The notes: generated by a model not told the origin, from the letters alone. A stretch of 64,000 nucleotides of DNA from Trichomonas vaginalis G3 (GCF_026262505.1 NC_067206.1:30147896-30211895), one strand, 5' to 3'; counted from the first letter of the stretch, positions 1-9,077 are shown. A program made the numbers and translations.

Positions 1-1
1 A

Positions 2-169
2 TTGATTAATGTTCCATCATATATAGGAATGAATGTTAAACAAGACACGCCTGCAGCTGGGTGCATTCGTGGCATTGTGATAAGGCTTATATATAAAGAC
101 TTCTCTCGATCAGCATTACGTCAAATGAATATTGACCCATTATTTTGGCGATGCGCTAGTTCCAAGTAG
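2..169 (+). CDS. C-terminal end of an unidentified gene (partial at left edge)
   Basis: An open frame enters from the left edge and stops with TAG at 167-169, leaving about 55 codons. I do not recognise the protein; it has no obvious motif. It could be the 3' end of a host gene or chance open sequence. Its base composition (an island with CGT, GCC and CTG codons) is richer than the AT-rich DNA after it, which favours real coding sequence. The outer Maverick begins about 590 bp downstream. Confidence 0.3.
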   Translation: MINVPSYIGMNVKQDTPAAGCIRGIVIRLIYKDFSRSALRQMNIDPLFWRCASSK

Positions 170-381
170 AAATGCTTTGGTATATTTAGGTTATGTCTAT
201 ATGTTATGAATCATGGTATTATTGATAAAAACGTTCTTAGTCATTAAATCAATCCTAGTATCTAAAGATATAATTTAGATTTTTTTGTTTATTGCTAAAA
301 TTAAATACAGTATAACTTTCTTTCATATTGTCGGTACTAACAATACAAGATTGTGTTGAAAAAAACGCAAAATCGTTTGAA

Positions 382-648
382 ATGCGTACGGCTGTTACAA
401 TTTTACAAAAAAACGAAGGAGAGAAATGCAAACAAGAAATATACAATCGTGTCAATAATTACCAAATATCTCCTTCAATCCGCGAACTCCAAAAACTTGA
501 ATATGAGAAAAATAAATCCAGAAATCAAAAGAAAGCTACACCAGAAACAAGAAAAGAGATCAACAAGGCAAGAAATGCAAAAAGATTTCCTAAGGATAAC
601 CCTACAGGTGATTACAGAGGAGGAAAGTGGACCCCACAAGATATCTAA
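382..648 (+). CDS. Small basic hypothetical reading frame
   Basis: A frame starting at the first ATG (382) would encode about 88 residues, rich in Lys, Arg, Asn and Glu. Two overlapping frames are open across the same stretch, so coding status is doubtful. No initiator motif (TCA-Y-T-W) sits immediately upstream of the ATG, which argues against an ordinary host gene. No family recognised. It ends about 100 bp before the outer Maverick. Confidence 0.2.
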   Translation: MRTAVTILQKNEGEKCKQEIYNRVNNYQISPSIRELQKLEYEKNKSRNQKKATPETRKEINKARNAKRFPKDNPTGDYRGGKWTPQDI

Positions 649-747
649 TTTTCAAATTTGAAATAAACACATATTTTCTTTGTATTTGAAAATATTTTTA
701 TATTATAAGATTTTTGAACCTATAAGTAGCATGACAAAAATTATATA

Positions 748-753
748 ATTTGC
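748..753. repeat. Target-site duplication of outer Maverick, left copy (ATTTGC)
   Basis: ATTTGC directly abuts the left terminal repeat. The same six bases in the same orientation follow the right terminal repeat at 44544-44549. A 6-bp duplication is the usual footprint of Polinton integrases. Confidence 0.9.
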
Positions 754-1057
754 AGTAGTAGGGTATGACGGGTTGTGTGACTTTTTTTGTTACGTCTATA
801 TATAGATGAAGGTATATTTTCACATCTTCTATATATAGATGATATAAAAATTTTTTCTTACGTTTTTTAAGTCATGAATTCGTAAGAAAGCGCGACATTA
901 TTAAATAAATTAGTAATAAATATTATATACTAAACACATTTTAAAAAATTAACATTAATTTTAAAATAATTTATTTTTTTATCTTTTATAAAAGAAGCTA
1001 TATATAGATGATGTCAGATATTCCGCGATTAATTAAACATTGTTTAAATCCTGAATG
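754..1057 (+). repeat. Left terminal inverted repeat of outer Maverick
   Basis: This 304-bp stretch matches the reverse complement of 44240-44543 with no length difference over the block, and I saw no mismatch. It contains several copies of CTATATATAGATG-like palindromic motifs. Weaker homology continues to about 1107, where the left arm is shorter than the right arm. The repeat reaches into the start of the gene annotated at 43699-44289, so the left arm carries a stub of that gene. Confidence 0.92.
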
Positions 1058-1111
1058 AAATCAATGGAGTCATAATCAAAGACCTCATAAACGAGAAAAA
1101 GAAATTAGAAG

Positions 1112-1480
1112 CTAATGATTATTTGAATTTATGAAATCAATTATTTGATTCATTCTTTCTTCAATCTCTTCTATTCTTTTTGTTAAATCATCTATTTTCA
1201 TTAATGAGGTGATTCTTGATTGAGGAATAGATTTCAAACTAACCACTCCTTTTATTTTTGAAATTTTGAATCCATCAACTTTAAACATTTTATTCAATTT
1301 ACACGTTGTCAATTCTTCAAATAATTTTTTATTATTAGCATAATAGTCATTAAATTCTTCAACAGATGAAAAAATTTTTATTTCAGTAATTGGTTTAACA
1401 ACGTTTATTTTTTGTTGAACATTTCCACTTTCATTTATTTCATCCTCCTTTGTTTCATTTATTTTTAAAATCGGTTTCAT
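1112..1480 (-). CDS. Small Maverick protein with C-terminal coiled coil, unknown function
   Basis: 122 residues from an ATG at 1480. The N-terminal third is charged and low in complexity. The middle (about residues 40-80) looks folded, and residues 90-115 form a heptad-like helix rich in Ile, Glu and Arg, so an oligomeric protein is likely. Its position next to the TIR and its coiled-coil tail recall the small inner-element protein at 26929-27165, which occupies the matching end position. Function unknown; a minor virion or regulatory protein are both possible. Confidence 0.55.
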   Translation of the reverse strand: MKPILKINETKEDEINESGNVQQKINVVKPITEIKIFSSVEEFNDYYANNKKLFEELTTCKLNKMFKVDGFKISKIKGVVSLKSIPQSRITSLMKIDDLTKRIEEIEERMNQIIDFINSNNH

Positions 1481-1546
1481 TTATCATTAAATAAAAATTA
1501 GAATATAAGTGATGAAATATATTTTTTAATTAATATTAAATCAGAA

Positions 1547-1783
1547 ATGGCGGCAGGATTCTTTAAAAAATTATGGGAAGGAATTAAGAAAGCTGCAGGT
1601 TGGGTTCATCAAAAGATTATTAAACCTATTGCAAACTTTTTGGCACCAGTAGCGAAAACGGCAGGAACTATCATAGGTGGAGTATTAGGTACTAAAGCGG
1701 GTAATCCGGCGATGGGAGCACAAGCAGGTAACGCAATTGGTGGAATAGCTGAAGGAATACTTAATAAAATAGGAGGTAGATAG
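1547..1783 (+). CDS. Amphipathic membrane-active-like peptide, Gly/Ala-rich
   Basis: 78 residues beginning MAAGFFKKLWEGIKKAAGW: a cationic amphipathic helix with aromatic residues on one face, followed by a Gly/Ala-rich hydrophobic tail. It is the right size and character for a virion membrane-disrupting protein, analogous to adenovirus protein VI or cationic lytic peptides; that function is inferred from composition only. The first ten residues are the same as those of the convergent gene at 1804-2019, so the two are paralogues placed tail to tail. The start lies just after an AT-rich stretch containing ATTTTTTAAT, resembling the element's promoter box. Confidence 0.6.
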   Translation: MAAGFFKKLWEGIKKAAGWVHQKIIKPIANFLAPVAKTAGTIIGGVLGTKAGNPAMGAQAGNAIGGIAEGILNKIGGR

Positions 1784-1803
1784 TGGAAAAATAAATATTA
1801 TTT

Positions 1804-2019
1804 TTATCTTAGTATTGGTTGTAGTCTTTGATAAACTTTTTCTCCTTTATTTAATATTTCTCTTATTGGGGCGGCTTTTGGTGTTATTGATTCAGCAACG
1901 TCACTAATTGCTTCTTTATTCTTAAATATCCAATTTGCTCCTTTCTTCATTGTTTCCCAAACTTTATGCGCTCCTCTTTTTACTTTATCCCACAGTTTCT
2001 TAAAGAATCCTGCAGCCAT
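1804..2019 (-). CDS. Second amphipathic peptide, paralogue of 1547-1783
   Basis: 71 residues with N-terminus MAAGFFKKLWDKVKRGAHK, then a basic helix and a short hydrophilic tail. It shares its first ten residues with the neighbour on the other strand but differs afterwards: this one lacks the long Gly/Ala-rich segment. The two stop codons are about 20 bp apart. Probably a minor virion component with membrane activity (inference). The third element carries a similar protein at 60941-61183. Confidence 0.6.
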   Translation of the reverse strand: MAAGFFKKLWDKVKRGAHKVWETMKKGANWIFKNKEAISDVAESITPKAAPIREILNKGEKVYQRLQPILR

Positions 2020-2088
2020 AGTTGATTATTTCATTAAAATTAAAAATTCATTTTCATCTTTTAATTTTGATTTTTTATTTATTAATAA

Positions 2089-3730
2089 ATGACGACTAAC
2101 TATTTGGTGCCAAACACTAAACGATTAATGGAAATGTGTTTCATTCATTCGAAAAGATAAATGAAATATTCGCAAGAATGACGGTAGAAGATATTATAGA
2201 GAACTTGAAAGTTCATGCTATGACTCTGATGCTCCATATTTTGATGATAAACAAACTCATTTAAGAATTACAAATCCGGCTCATGATGTGAACCAATTAG
2301 GTGACACATATATTAAACGCAAAGTTAAAGCAACTCTAGTTTCAAATAAAGCTTTCACATGTGATGCCGCTTTTAAATGCATGCGTTTATTCGTTGGTTA
2401 CAAATCATCAAATCACAAAGCTTTAAACAATTAGAAGTAGAAACTGAAAGAGGTGATGCCGGTTATCTTCAGATGGATTGCGCCCGTGAATCTTTCGCAT
2501 TTGCAACATATAAACCAAAATCAAAAAGGAAGTTAAAAAGTTTGTTCATTCGTTATATAATAATGTTCAAAAATATGATAACTCAGTATGTGGTAAATAT
2601 ATTGACCCTTCAGAAGTTTTCAAGAAAGCAAATGAAGAAGTTGATATCACTTTTGATATGATATATTCCGGTAAATGATTTGTTAGCATTTCAGGCGTTC
2701 GATGATTATATCCTAAATCATTTGGTGAAATCATTCTTAAATATTATGTTTTCAGGGATACTTTAGTATTTTGTCAGGTTGACCCGTTAAGAGTTGCTGA
2801 TTTACAAATTACGTTTATTGAAAAGATAACTGATGAAAATTATGAAAAGATTATGAATCATGTTTATATATGATCGCAAATTCCAACAAATCGGACTTCC
2901 TGCCAAAAATAATTACAAGCTTAGCCGCCACATCTGCTGACGCAACAGTTGAAGACGTTATTATTTCATGCACAAAGATGGAAGTTTTAGAGGATAAATG
3001 TATTACACCAGGATACGGTTTAATTGAAGAATCAGTTAAAGCAATACCACGTTTATTCAGTAAGGAAGATCCATTCATGATTCCAGCTCAACATATTGAC
3101 GTTCGTTCACTAAATGGAGGTTGCATCACTCCTGAAGGTATCAGCTCAGATTTCTCATACGCTCTTCATAATGTTACAGATGTTGTGTTAACATTTCCGA
3201 AGAATGCAATGCAAAGAACAGTTTTAGAAAATCCAATGCTTCGAGGTCTTCAGGTCACTATAGATTCCAGAAACTTCCCCGATCAAGCGATGACCACAGT
3301 GGGTGATATATTCTTTACACGTATGCTTCAAGCTTCTGATTTAGATGGAGTGAATGAATGCACAGAAGAATACGAGGACTCATTAACTAGACCACTGAAT
3401 GATGATAATGGCACGCCATTAGCTAGAACATGGAAAGACCAAACTTCATTCTTATGCACTATTCCAGTTCAACGTGATGGAGCGGGTATATTCTTTGATG
3501 GATTAGAAACTTTCAACTCGCAAGTTACAGTACAAGTGAAAGCTTATCCAATCATTCAGGGTGAAAATGACACTTACTGTTCAAAAGTGACAAATCCTCC
3601 TCAGGTTTGGTTTACTAGGACTACGTATTGGACATGGACACCGGATGAAGGTTTGAAATATCATCCAACAGGTACACCACCACAGTATAGAAGTTCATAT
3701 GATGAAATATTGATGAATAGAAATGTTTAA
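2089..3730 (+). pseudogene. Major capsid protein (double jelly-roll), broken copy
   Basis: The region is about 1.64 kb, close to the 1.58 kb intact capsid gene of the inner element (24837-26417). Its best-preserved part, from about 2870, reads as the C-terminal half of a Polinton major capsid protein. The order of hydrophobic strands and the section around the SFLCTIPVQRD-type strand match the inner protein's THFLCGFPTEVD section. It sits just upstream of the packaging ATPase, a common capsid-module arrangement. Broken, with about four or five breaks concentrated in the 5' half. The translation starts at an ATG after a TTTTTTATTTATTAATAA promoter-like stretch. Confidence 0.7.
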
Positions 3731-3754
3731 AATTATAAATTTATTTTTGATTAA

Positions 3755-4570
3755 ATGGATTTCAATTCTGAAGAATTAGCGGGAGTATATAATACATACG
3801 TAGATGATATGATTAATGAAGCATTGAGTGATAATAGAAATGCTCTATCTAAGGAAAAATTAATGAAAATTCCATATTCTGAATGTTACTTAAATTCAAT
3901 CACTGCAGCAATTGGTAAACAAAATAAAGGTAAAACATTAACGATATTAAAACAAATTATCATTATTGCTAACACTTCCCCCCATTCACATGTGTTAATT
4001 TATATCAACCGTTCGGGTTCACCTTCAGATGATACATTTGAATCTTTAAAGCATTTAATCAAAATTCCAATTATTTATTTATCACAAGAAGAAGCAGAAG
4101 ATTATTTAAAAAACTTTTTAATGTATAAAGAATTATATAATACAATCAAGAAGCAAGGATTAGAGGATAAAATTATTGATAAACAACGGGATGAATTATT
4201 TGAAACACTTTCTATTTCAAATTTTGATAGAGAATTTTTGCATTCACTCATTTTTCTAGATGATGCGGTGAAATCAAAACTAATAACAAATGAGAAATCA
4301 TATTTTAATCAGTTATTAACTCAATGTCGACACATTCAGTGTTCATTCTTCATGGCTGTTCAATACTTCAAAGCATTAAGCACAAACATTAAATCAAACC
4401 TGTCCACCCTTTTCATTTTCAGTGGTTTTAGTCGTCAACAGTTGAACGTTATGCTTTATCAAGTGAATTTACCAATGAGCATTAATGAACTTTACACACA
4501 ATATCAGCAATTAGGTGAACATGGAAAAATAATAGTTGATTTAAATAAAGGAGGTGTTAAATTTGATTAA
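3755..4570 (+). CDS. Packaging ATPase, A32/FtsK-HerA family
   Basis: 271 residues. A Walker A loop (GKQNKGKT, about residues 53-60) and a Walker B strand (LIFLDD, about 167-172) are followed by a conserved glutamine-containing segment (QCRHIQCSFFMAVQYFK) typical of viral genome-packaging ATPases such as vaccinia A32. It would pump element DNA into capsids. It looks whole and follows the capsid gene by 24 bp, with a TTATTTTTGATTAA box before its ATG. The inner-element relative at 7159-8045 shares the layout but is quite divergent. Confidence 0.85.
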   Translation: MDFNSEELAGVYNTYVDDMINEALSDNRNALSKEKLMKIPYSECYLNSITAAIGKQNKGKTLTILKQIIIIANTSPHSHVLIYINRSGSPSDDTFESLKHLIKIPIIYLSQEEAEDYLKNFLMYKELYNTIKKQGLEDKIIDKQRDELFETLSISNFDREFLHSLIFLDDAVKSKLITNEKSYFNQLLTQCRHIQCSFFMAVQYFKALSTNIKSNLSTLFIFSGFSRQQLNVMLYQVNLPMSINELYTQYQQLGEHGKIIVDLNKGGVKFD

Positions 4571-4610
4571 CTTTTTATAATTATTTTTTATTTTTTATTT
4601 ATAATTAAAC

Positions 4611-4859
4611 ATGACAGAAATAGCAAATCTTCTACAGGTTCCATTAAAACAAGGGACAAACAAAAAGGGTGCATATAATAGAACTATGAAAGTTCCAGAC
4701 GGAATGAAGGAATTAGTCCACATTGTTGCTGGTCTTCAAAAAGATGTTAAACAAATGAGAAATGTTTTAACATTACCAGAAGCTCAAGCATATGCCAAAC
4801 GTCATGGTCCAAATTGGGAAGCACACGAAGCAGACATTACGGGTCCAAATGGAAAACCT
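4611..4859 (+). pseudogene. Outer-element structural-type gene, part left of the inner Maverick
   Basis: A reading frame begins at ATG 4611 after a TTTTTTATTTATAATTAA promoter-like stretch and is cut at 4859 by the inner Maverick. The protein part is hydrophilic and has no recognised domain. Lying directly behind the capsid and ATPase genes, it is probably a virion-associated protein (inference). The remainder of the locus lies at 27850-28504. Confidence 0.6.
4855..4859. repeat. Target-site duplication of inner Maverick, left copy (AACCT)
   Basis: AACCT abuts the left terminal repeat; the same five bases follow the right terminal repeat at 27850-27854. This fixes both boundaries of the inner element to the base. 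Confidence 0.92.
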
Positions 4860-5064
4860 AGTTAGTATACATATCTTGTGTACGGAGGCACTGCGAACCT
4901 CCTTACCCATGATATGTGAATTTGACACTTTACAAAACCGTTAACGTATATTTTACAACACAAACACAAACACCAACTTAACCTTAAATATTTATAAAGC
5001 CGCCAACCACTTCACCTCACTAACGTTTTCACAAACGACTTCACTACTGTAAAAATAAACGTTC

Positions 5065-5391
5065 TCATTTACAAAAGTATTGCAACTCTTCCCATTGCTG
5101 TGCTTCACACAATAGTTCATATTCTTCAGTATCGCTGCTGTCGCTCCAATCGTCAGAGTCAAAGTCACTGTCAAAATAAATGTTAGTAAGTTTTGACAAA
5201 GCTAATGAAACACGCTTACCGTTTGTATCGTATGCTTGTATAAACTTTCCATTCTTCATTCCTTCGTAAACGCTCAAACTAACTTTACCCTTTCTCCCTC
5301 GTATCTGATAGAATGTATTTTCACGAGGAACGAAGAACAAATTCTTGAACTCATGACCGTTGTAGTTTGTTATCTCAATAGTTTTCGTCAT
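5065..5391 (-). CDS. TIR-encoded small protein with acidic tail (left copy)
   Basis: 108 residues. The N-terminal 60 residues form a compact, strand-rich basic region (YQIRGRKGKVSLSVYEG). A very acidic stretch (DSDFDSDDWSDSSDTEEYE) follows, then a Gln/Glu helix. Basic-then-acidic architecture suggests binding to a nucleic acid or basic protein partner; function unknown. Because it lies entirely inside the terminal repeat it exists twice per element, transcribed inward-to-outward from both ends. The ATG follows a TTTTTATATAA box. Confidence 0.7.
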   Translation of the reverse strand: MTKTIEITNYNGHEFKNLFFVPRENTFYQIRGRKGKVSLSVYEGMKNGKFIQAYDTNGKRVSLALSKLTNIYFDSDFDSDDWSDSSDTEEYELLCEAQQWEELQYFCK

Positions 5392-5479
5392 TTATATAAA
5401 AATAAAATATAAAAATAAACTTAAAATTAATGATATCACCACCCTCACACGTATGAAAACATAGCACAAAAATAAATTT

Positions 5480-5528
5480 AGGTGAAGTGGTGAGATCTCA
5501 CCTCTTTTTTCACCTGTTTTTTCACCCA
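5480..5528. repeat. GGTGA hairpin repeat, copy 1 (in left TIR)
   Basis: Contains the palindrome GGTGAGATCTCACC followed by two more CACC blocks that can pair with the leading AGGTGAAG. It lies between the stop of the 5536-6063 gene and the start of the TIR gene, both on the minus strand. Confidence 0.75.
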
Positions 5529-5535
5529 CTTGAAT

Positions 5536-6063
5536 TCATTGCTTTATAACTCTCTTCCTTGGTTTCTTTTTAGTTGCTTTCTTCACGTCTGTCTCCAGCT
5601 TAACTGTCTTTCTTCTTCGTCCGTAATGATACCAGTTACTTCCACCAGTCAATGGGTCAAATGGTCTTTCGTAAGGGTTTCCATACATTCCATAGGGACC
5701 ATACGGAAGAACTACTGGTGGAGAAGAAACATTTTCTTTAGTTCCATCGACTCTATTTAAATGCATTGTTTCACCTTTCATCTGGTCATTAAAGTCTTTT
5801 GCGTGTTTTGCAAACTCATCGTCCTTTCCTAAAGCATTTTCTGACTCAGTCGCAACCAAATTGGATGCTTTATTTATGAGCCCTATTTTATTTAATCTTA
5901 ACTTCTTTGCAACCCAGCCTCCAATCTTTCCTTTATTTGCATCTAATGTCTTCGAAACTCTTCCTCCACTCATTTTATTTACTGCGTCATAAGCCCCAAG
6001 TGCTTTTGCTCCAAATGCTAATGCTTTTGTTCCCATTGCGCCTAAAGCTGCCCAAGCTACCAT
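5536..6063 (-). CDS. Basic minor virion protein with adenovirus-protease-like site
   Basis: 175 residues: a hydrophobic Ala/Gly-rich N-terminus (about 1-30), a central helical region, a Pro/Gly/Tyr-rich stretch (about 115-145) and a very basic C-terminus (RRRKTVK ... KKKPRKRVIKQ). This resembles adenovirus core/cement proteins (VI, pVII or pX-like): membrane-active head plus DNA-binding tail. The sequence MSGGR near residue 31 fits the (M/I/L)XGG-X cleavage rule of adenovirus-type proteases, although I did not identify such a protease here. Its start abuts the stop of the upstream gene with no spacer, and its promoter-like TTTTAATATGG box lies within that gene. Confidence 0.55.
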   Translation of the reverse strand: MVAWAALGAMGTKALAFGAKALGAYDAVNKMSGGRVSKTLDANKGKIGGWVAKKLRLNKIGLINKASNLVATESENALGKDDEFAKHAKDFNDQMKGETMHLNRVDGTKENVSSPPVVLPYGPYGMYGNPYERPFDPLTGGSNWYHYGRRRKTVKLETDVKKATKKKPRKRVIKQ

Positions 6064-6261
6064 TTACACCATATTAAAATCATCTCTCTTCAATATTATC
6101 TCATAAAAGTTCTCTTTACTGGAGAAAGTCAATGAAACATAAACATTCTCATTCATAAACTTATTTCTTATATCATCTATACGCTTCAAAATGTCTGAAC
6201 AATTGCTAACATCTTCTACAACAGTTATTTCATCATGAATGACCTTTAAAAACAAGCTCAT
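6064..6261 (-). CDS. Small hypothetical Maverick protein
   Basis: 65 residues, acidic N-terminal half and strand-forming C-terminal half; no domain recognised. It is wedged between two minus-strand structural genes with zero spacing on both sides (stop at 6064 next to ATG 6063; its ATG at 6261 next to the upstream stop at 6262). A TTTTAATAGC box inside the upstream gene precedes its ATG by about 17 nt. Probably a virion or assembly factor by context. Confidence 0.5.
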   Translation of the reverse strand: MSLFLKVIHDEITVVEDVSNCSDILKRIDDIRNKFMNENVYVSLTFSSKENFYEIILKRDDFNMV

Positions 6262-7142
6262 TTAATATGCTATTAAAATCATTTCAATAATGAGTCCATC
6301 CTTTCCATCTTTAGGTAGCACAACATCTTTCATTGAAGAAGGTTCGACAAGTCTTATATTAAACTTACTGACAAAGTTTGTTATACTATAATGCTTCGGC
6401 GGCGAATACATATAGTTTGAAAGACATAATATAGATTCTTCAGCAAATTCACTTATACTGGATTTTATAACAATGTTCTCACGAGACCAAATACCACCAA
6501 TTGACAATCTTGTAAGCAATCCTGCTGAACCTTCAACTGTAAACGTCGATGGTAACATTCCACGAAGGTCATCTATTGACATCGTTGAGTCACTGAATTT
6601 AAATATTTTCTTAAAGCAATCGTCATTATCTAACCATGCAATAGCTTTGAAGTTTTCATTCGAATATACATCTGCTTCATTAAATGTAAAACCTGACTTC
6701 TTTGCAGAGACGACTTTAAAATCTATTGAGTTTGTTTCAAAATTATATGCTATGGTAACTTCTGAAGGTAATGGATGTCCTTCCGCAGTCAGTTGTTCTC
6801 TCACTACCGTTTGAAGCTTTGTGTTAAAAACTTTCATGTCATCTCCTGTGTCTAGGTTCACATACACAGCAATAGGAAAACTATCTTGCTTCTTTGTCTC
6901 ATCATTATACTCAAAACATTAAAGTTCTTCAATAATATTGTTCTTCCTGCTGGAATACTTCTAACTTGTCTTATTTCAATAGCTTTCTCACCTCCTACAT
7001 ACTCTACCCAGTGTCTTGGATATTCATAAGTATACTGACTTTCTTGAATTTTGGTTGGTTTCATCATAACGTGTTCATAGTATATCTTTATACTCTTGTC
7101 AGTTAGACTCGGTGCTATGTTCTGAATATTTCTGACTTGCAT
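6262..7142 (-). pseudogene. Minor capsid (penton-like) protein, broken copy 1
   Basis: Starts at ATG 7142, sharing a 16-bp divergent spacer with the packaging ATPase. The N-terminal YEYPRHWVEYVGG-type segment matches the opening strand of the penton-like protein at 61186-62034 (FDYPLRWLRDPS). The C-terminal part aligns by eye with the same protein in its charged-hydrophobic strand pattern. Broken, about one break. Polintons encode a penton-type single jelly-roll capsid protein; this family fits that role, but I assign it by internal comparison only. Confidence 0.55.
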
Positions 7143-7158
7143 TTTTAATGGAGATAAA
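7143..7158. promoter_or_regulatory. 16-bp divergent spacer between minor capsid and ATPase genes
   Basis: Only 16 bp separate the ATG of the minus-strand minor capsid (7142) from the ATG of the plus-strand ATPase (7159). Read on the minus strand it contains TTTTATCTCCATTAAAAATG, a clear match to the element-wide TTTTTAT...AAATG arrangement. Leaders must be almost absent or transcription must start inside the opposite gene. Confidence 0.5.
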
Positions 7159-8045
7159 ATGAAGCATTTAATACATGACGTAGATGAAGACATGAATGAA
7201 ACTACAGACAAACTTAACTCTTCTCTCATTCTTCCTTTCAGTAAGGACTATGAGTTCTGTTCAAATGGTGTGTATTTCTATTGTGGAAAGATGGGTTCAG
7301 GTAAGACATTTAACCTCATTCGTCATATACTCATAACAGAGCGTTTAGGAAAGACTCTTACTATGACCAAATCATTATATCAGCAACTTCAGACTCTATG
7401 GACTCAACAGCGAAAACATTTATGTCAAAAGTTCAAGCCTCTGTCGTTAAAGTTCCAGACAGTGAACTCATTGAATTTCTTCAACGTTACATTCGACGTA
7501 AGAGGAAATATTATGCCATCGTTGAATTTATACAGTCAGGAATGCAAAAGACTTCAGAAGAGATGGAAAGAATTATTGACAAACACCACTTACGTCAGTA
7601 CTCAGGAGTTTACGATATGAAACGACTTACAAACTACATTCTATCAAAACTTTCAAAATACCCCTTCAAAAAGTATCCTTCAAACACTCTGCTCGTTTGC
7701 GACGACTTCGCCGGAAAAGGTTTAGTGTCAAAGCCTGACTCACCATTAGCTAACATCATTACTAAAGTCAGACATTACCACTTAACTGTAGCAATACTTA
7801 TGCAAACATGGAGGTTTTTAGCTTTAAACATAAAACGTCTCATAACTGACTTCGTTATCTTTCAAGGTTTCTCACGTTATGATATTGAACTCATTTGGAA
7901 ACAGTCAGGTATAACATTACCTTTTGAAGAAATTTGGGAAGCATATAAGTCTCTCATCTCTCCTCGTTCATACCTTGAGATTCATATCATGACTAATACC
8001 ATTAAAGTCAAAAATATTCCATGGGAACGACCAACATTGTTTTAA
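7159..8045 (+). pseudogene. Packaging ATPase, A32/FtsK-HerA family, broken copy
   Basis: Walker A GKMGSGKT occurs near the N-terminus, Walker B LLVCDD about two thirds along, and a later MQTWRFLA segment corresponds to the sensor region of the outer-element ATPase. Total gene size is about 295 codons, similar to the 271-residue outer copy. Broken, about one break. It is divergently paired with a minor capsid gene and its stop codon overlaps the stop of the convergent gene 8042-8443. Confidence 0.75.
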
Positions 8046-8443
8046 AGTTTAACCTTCAATTGACTGATGGTAAACAAATTCCATGCATCTCTGTCGCCAT
8101 TTCTGTTAATATTTTTGCTGTCATTCATATCATCCACTTCCCCATCCGTTAACTTTTGAGGATATGCGTTAGAATAGCTGTTCTTAAATGAAGGCTTTTC
8201 ACCTTTTAGCGCATAAACTCTATAACTTTCTGCATACTTTATGTTTGAACCTCCTGAGCCATCATTGACATAAATTTTTATAGGCTTCCACCCTTTGTTC
8301 ATGTTCCTGCTTCTTCCCTTAGCTCTTTTGTTCAGTAGTTCTACATCTTTATACACAGCACCTGTCTCAGTGAATTCAACAATATTTTCATTCGTTAGCT
8401 TTACATTCAAACCCTTGTCGAGTATATTGTTCATTTCATACAT
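8042..8443 (-). CDS. Hypothetical Maverick protein, 133 residues
   Basis: Chosen start is ATG 8443: on the minus strand it follows an ATAAAAACCTTTTATATG stretch and leaves a short divergent spacer to the next gene. A longer frame would overlap that gene. The protein is polar with a Gly/Ser/Asn-rich middle (NDGSGGSNIKYAESYR) and no recognised domain. It converges on the ATPase with overlapping stop codons. Position within the virion-gene block suggests a minor structural role. Confidence 0.5.
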   Translation of the reverse strand: MYEMNNILDKGLNVKLTNENIVEFTETGAVYKDVELLNKRAKGRSRNMNKGWKPIKIYVNDGSGGSNIKYAESYRVYALKGEKPSFKNSYSNAYPQKLTDGEVDDMNDSKNINRNGDRDAWNLFTISQLKVKL

Positions 8444-8468
8444 ATAAAAGGTTTTTATTCTATATGAA
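8444..8468. promoter_or_regulatory. 25-bp divergent promoter region
   Basis: Contains TTTTTATTCTATATGAA directly before ATG 8469 and the reverse-strand counterpart before ATG 8443. A compact example of the TTTTTAT box shared across the elements. Confidence 0.45.
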
Positions 8469-9050
8469 ATGAGAAGCAAATCCATCTTAGCTGGTGCCGT
8501 TAATGTTCCAATTGAACCAACATCAAATGTTGACTCACGAACGACAAACAATATTGTCATAAAGAACTATAGTTCAGAGTGTTTGAAAGAAAAAGAACCA
8601 GAACTGAAATCCGTGAATTTAAACTCAGCTTCAAACGCTAACGCTACATCAGATGTTAAGTTAGAGTATCCACCACTGGACCAAATTCTTTCAAGAGAAG
8701 CCAACGACAACCCTTACACAAATGTTCAAACAAATCCTTCAGATAACGTAGACCATTACCTTCTTCAGTTATACCAAACAATTTTACTCAAAGACGATAA
8801 GAAGCTTTTGACAAATCTTATAAGTAAGAACCAAATAATTCTAACAAAGGAGGACCTTGAAAATGTTATATCACGAATAACAGGGAAACAATGTGTCATT
8901 GACTATCTCGACCCTGAAATCGAATGCTGTGGTCAAACGCCACCATTCATGAAAATAGGTAACATCCGCATCATTGAAACACCAGGAACTACAGGAGTTG
9001 AGTTTAAGTATAAATATTCGAATGTATACAAAACTTTCAACAGAATATAA
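8469..9050 (+). CDS. Conserved Maverick protein with Cys-Cys-Gly motif, unknown function
   Basis: 193 residues. The N-terminal 90 residues are disordered (Asn, Ser, Thr, Pro-rich) and the C-terminal 100 look folded, with a conserved IECCGQTP motif near residue 152. The outer element has a broken relative at 28590-29325 with a matching EVSCCG segment in the same position relative to a C-terminal strand region, so this is a conserved Maverick family and not a chance frame. In both elements it precedes the minor capsid and fibre genes, suggesting a virion role. Confidence 0.6.
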   Translation: MRSKSILAGAVNVPIEPTSNVDSRTTNNIVIKNYSSECLKEKEPELKSVNLNSASNANATSDVKLEYPPLDQILSREANDNPYTNVQTNPSDNVDHYLLQLYQTILLKDDKKLLTNLISKNQIILTKEDLENVISRITGKQCVIDYLDPEIECCGQTPPFMKIGNIRIIETPGTTGVEFKYKYSNVYKTFNRI

Positions 9051-9077
9051 ACTTTGCTTGAAATATGTTTTAGTAAA

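Larger units (their letters stand above)
4860..5560 (+). repeat. Left terminal inverted repeat of inner Maverick (701 bp)
   Basis: Pairs with 27149-27849 with no length difference. It contains a complete 108-residue gene (5065-5391), one hairpin repeat (5480-5528) and the last codons of the neighbouring gene. The first 60 bases include the GC-richer CGGAGGCACTGCGAACC segment, unusual in this AT-rich element and a candidate terminal-protein or integrase binding region. Confidence 0.95.

Noticed and set aside
353-661. Second overlapping plus-strand frame near the left edge
   Set aside because: Overlaps 382-648 in another frame with poorer composition; at most one can be real.
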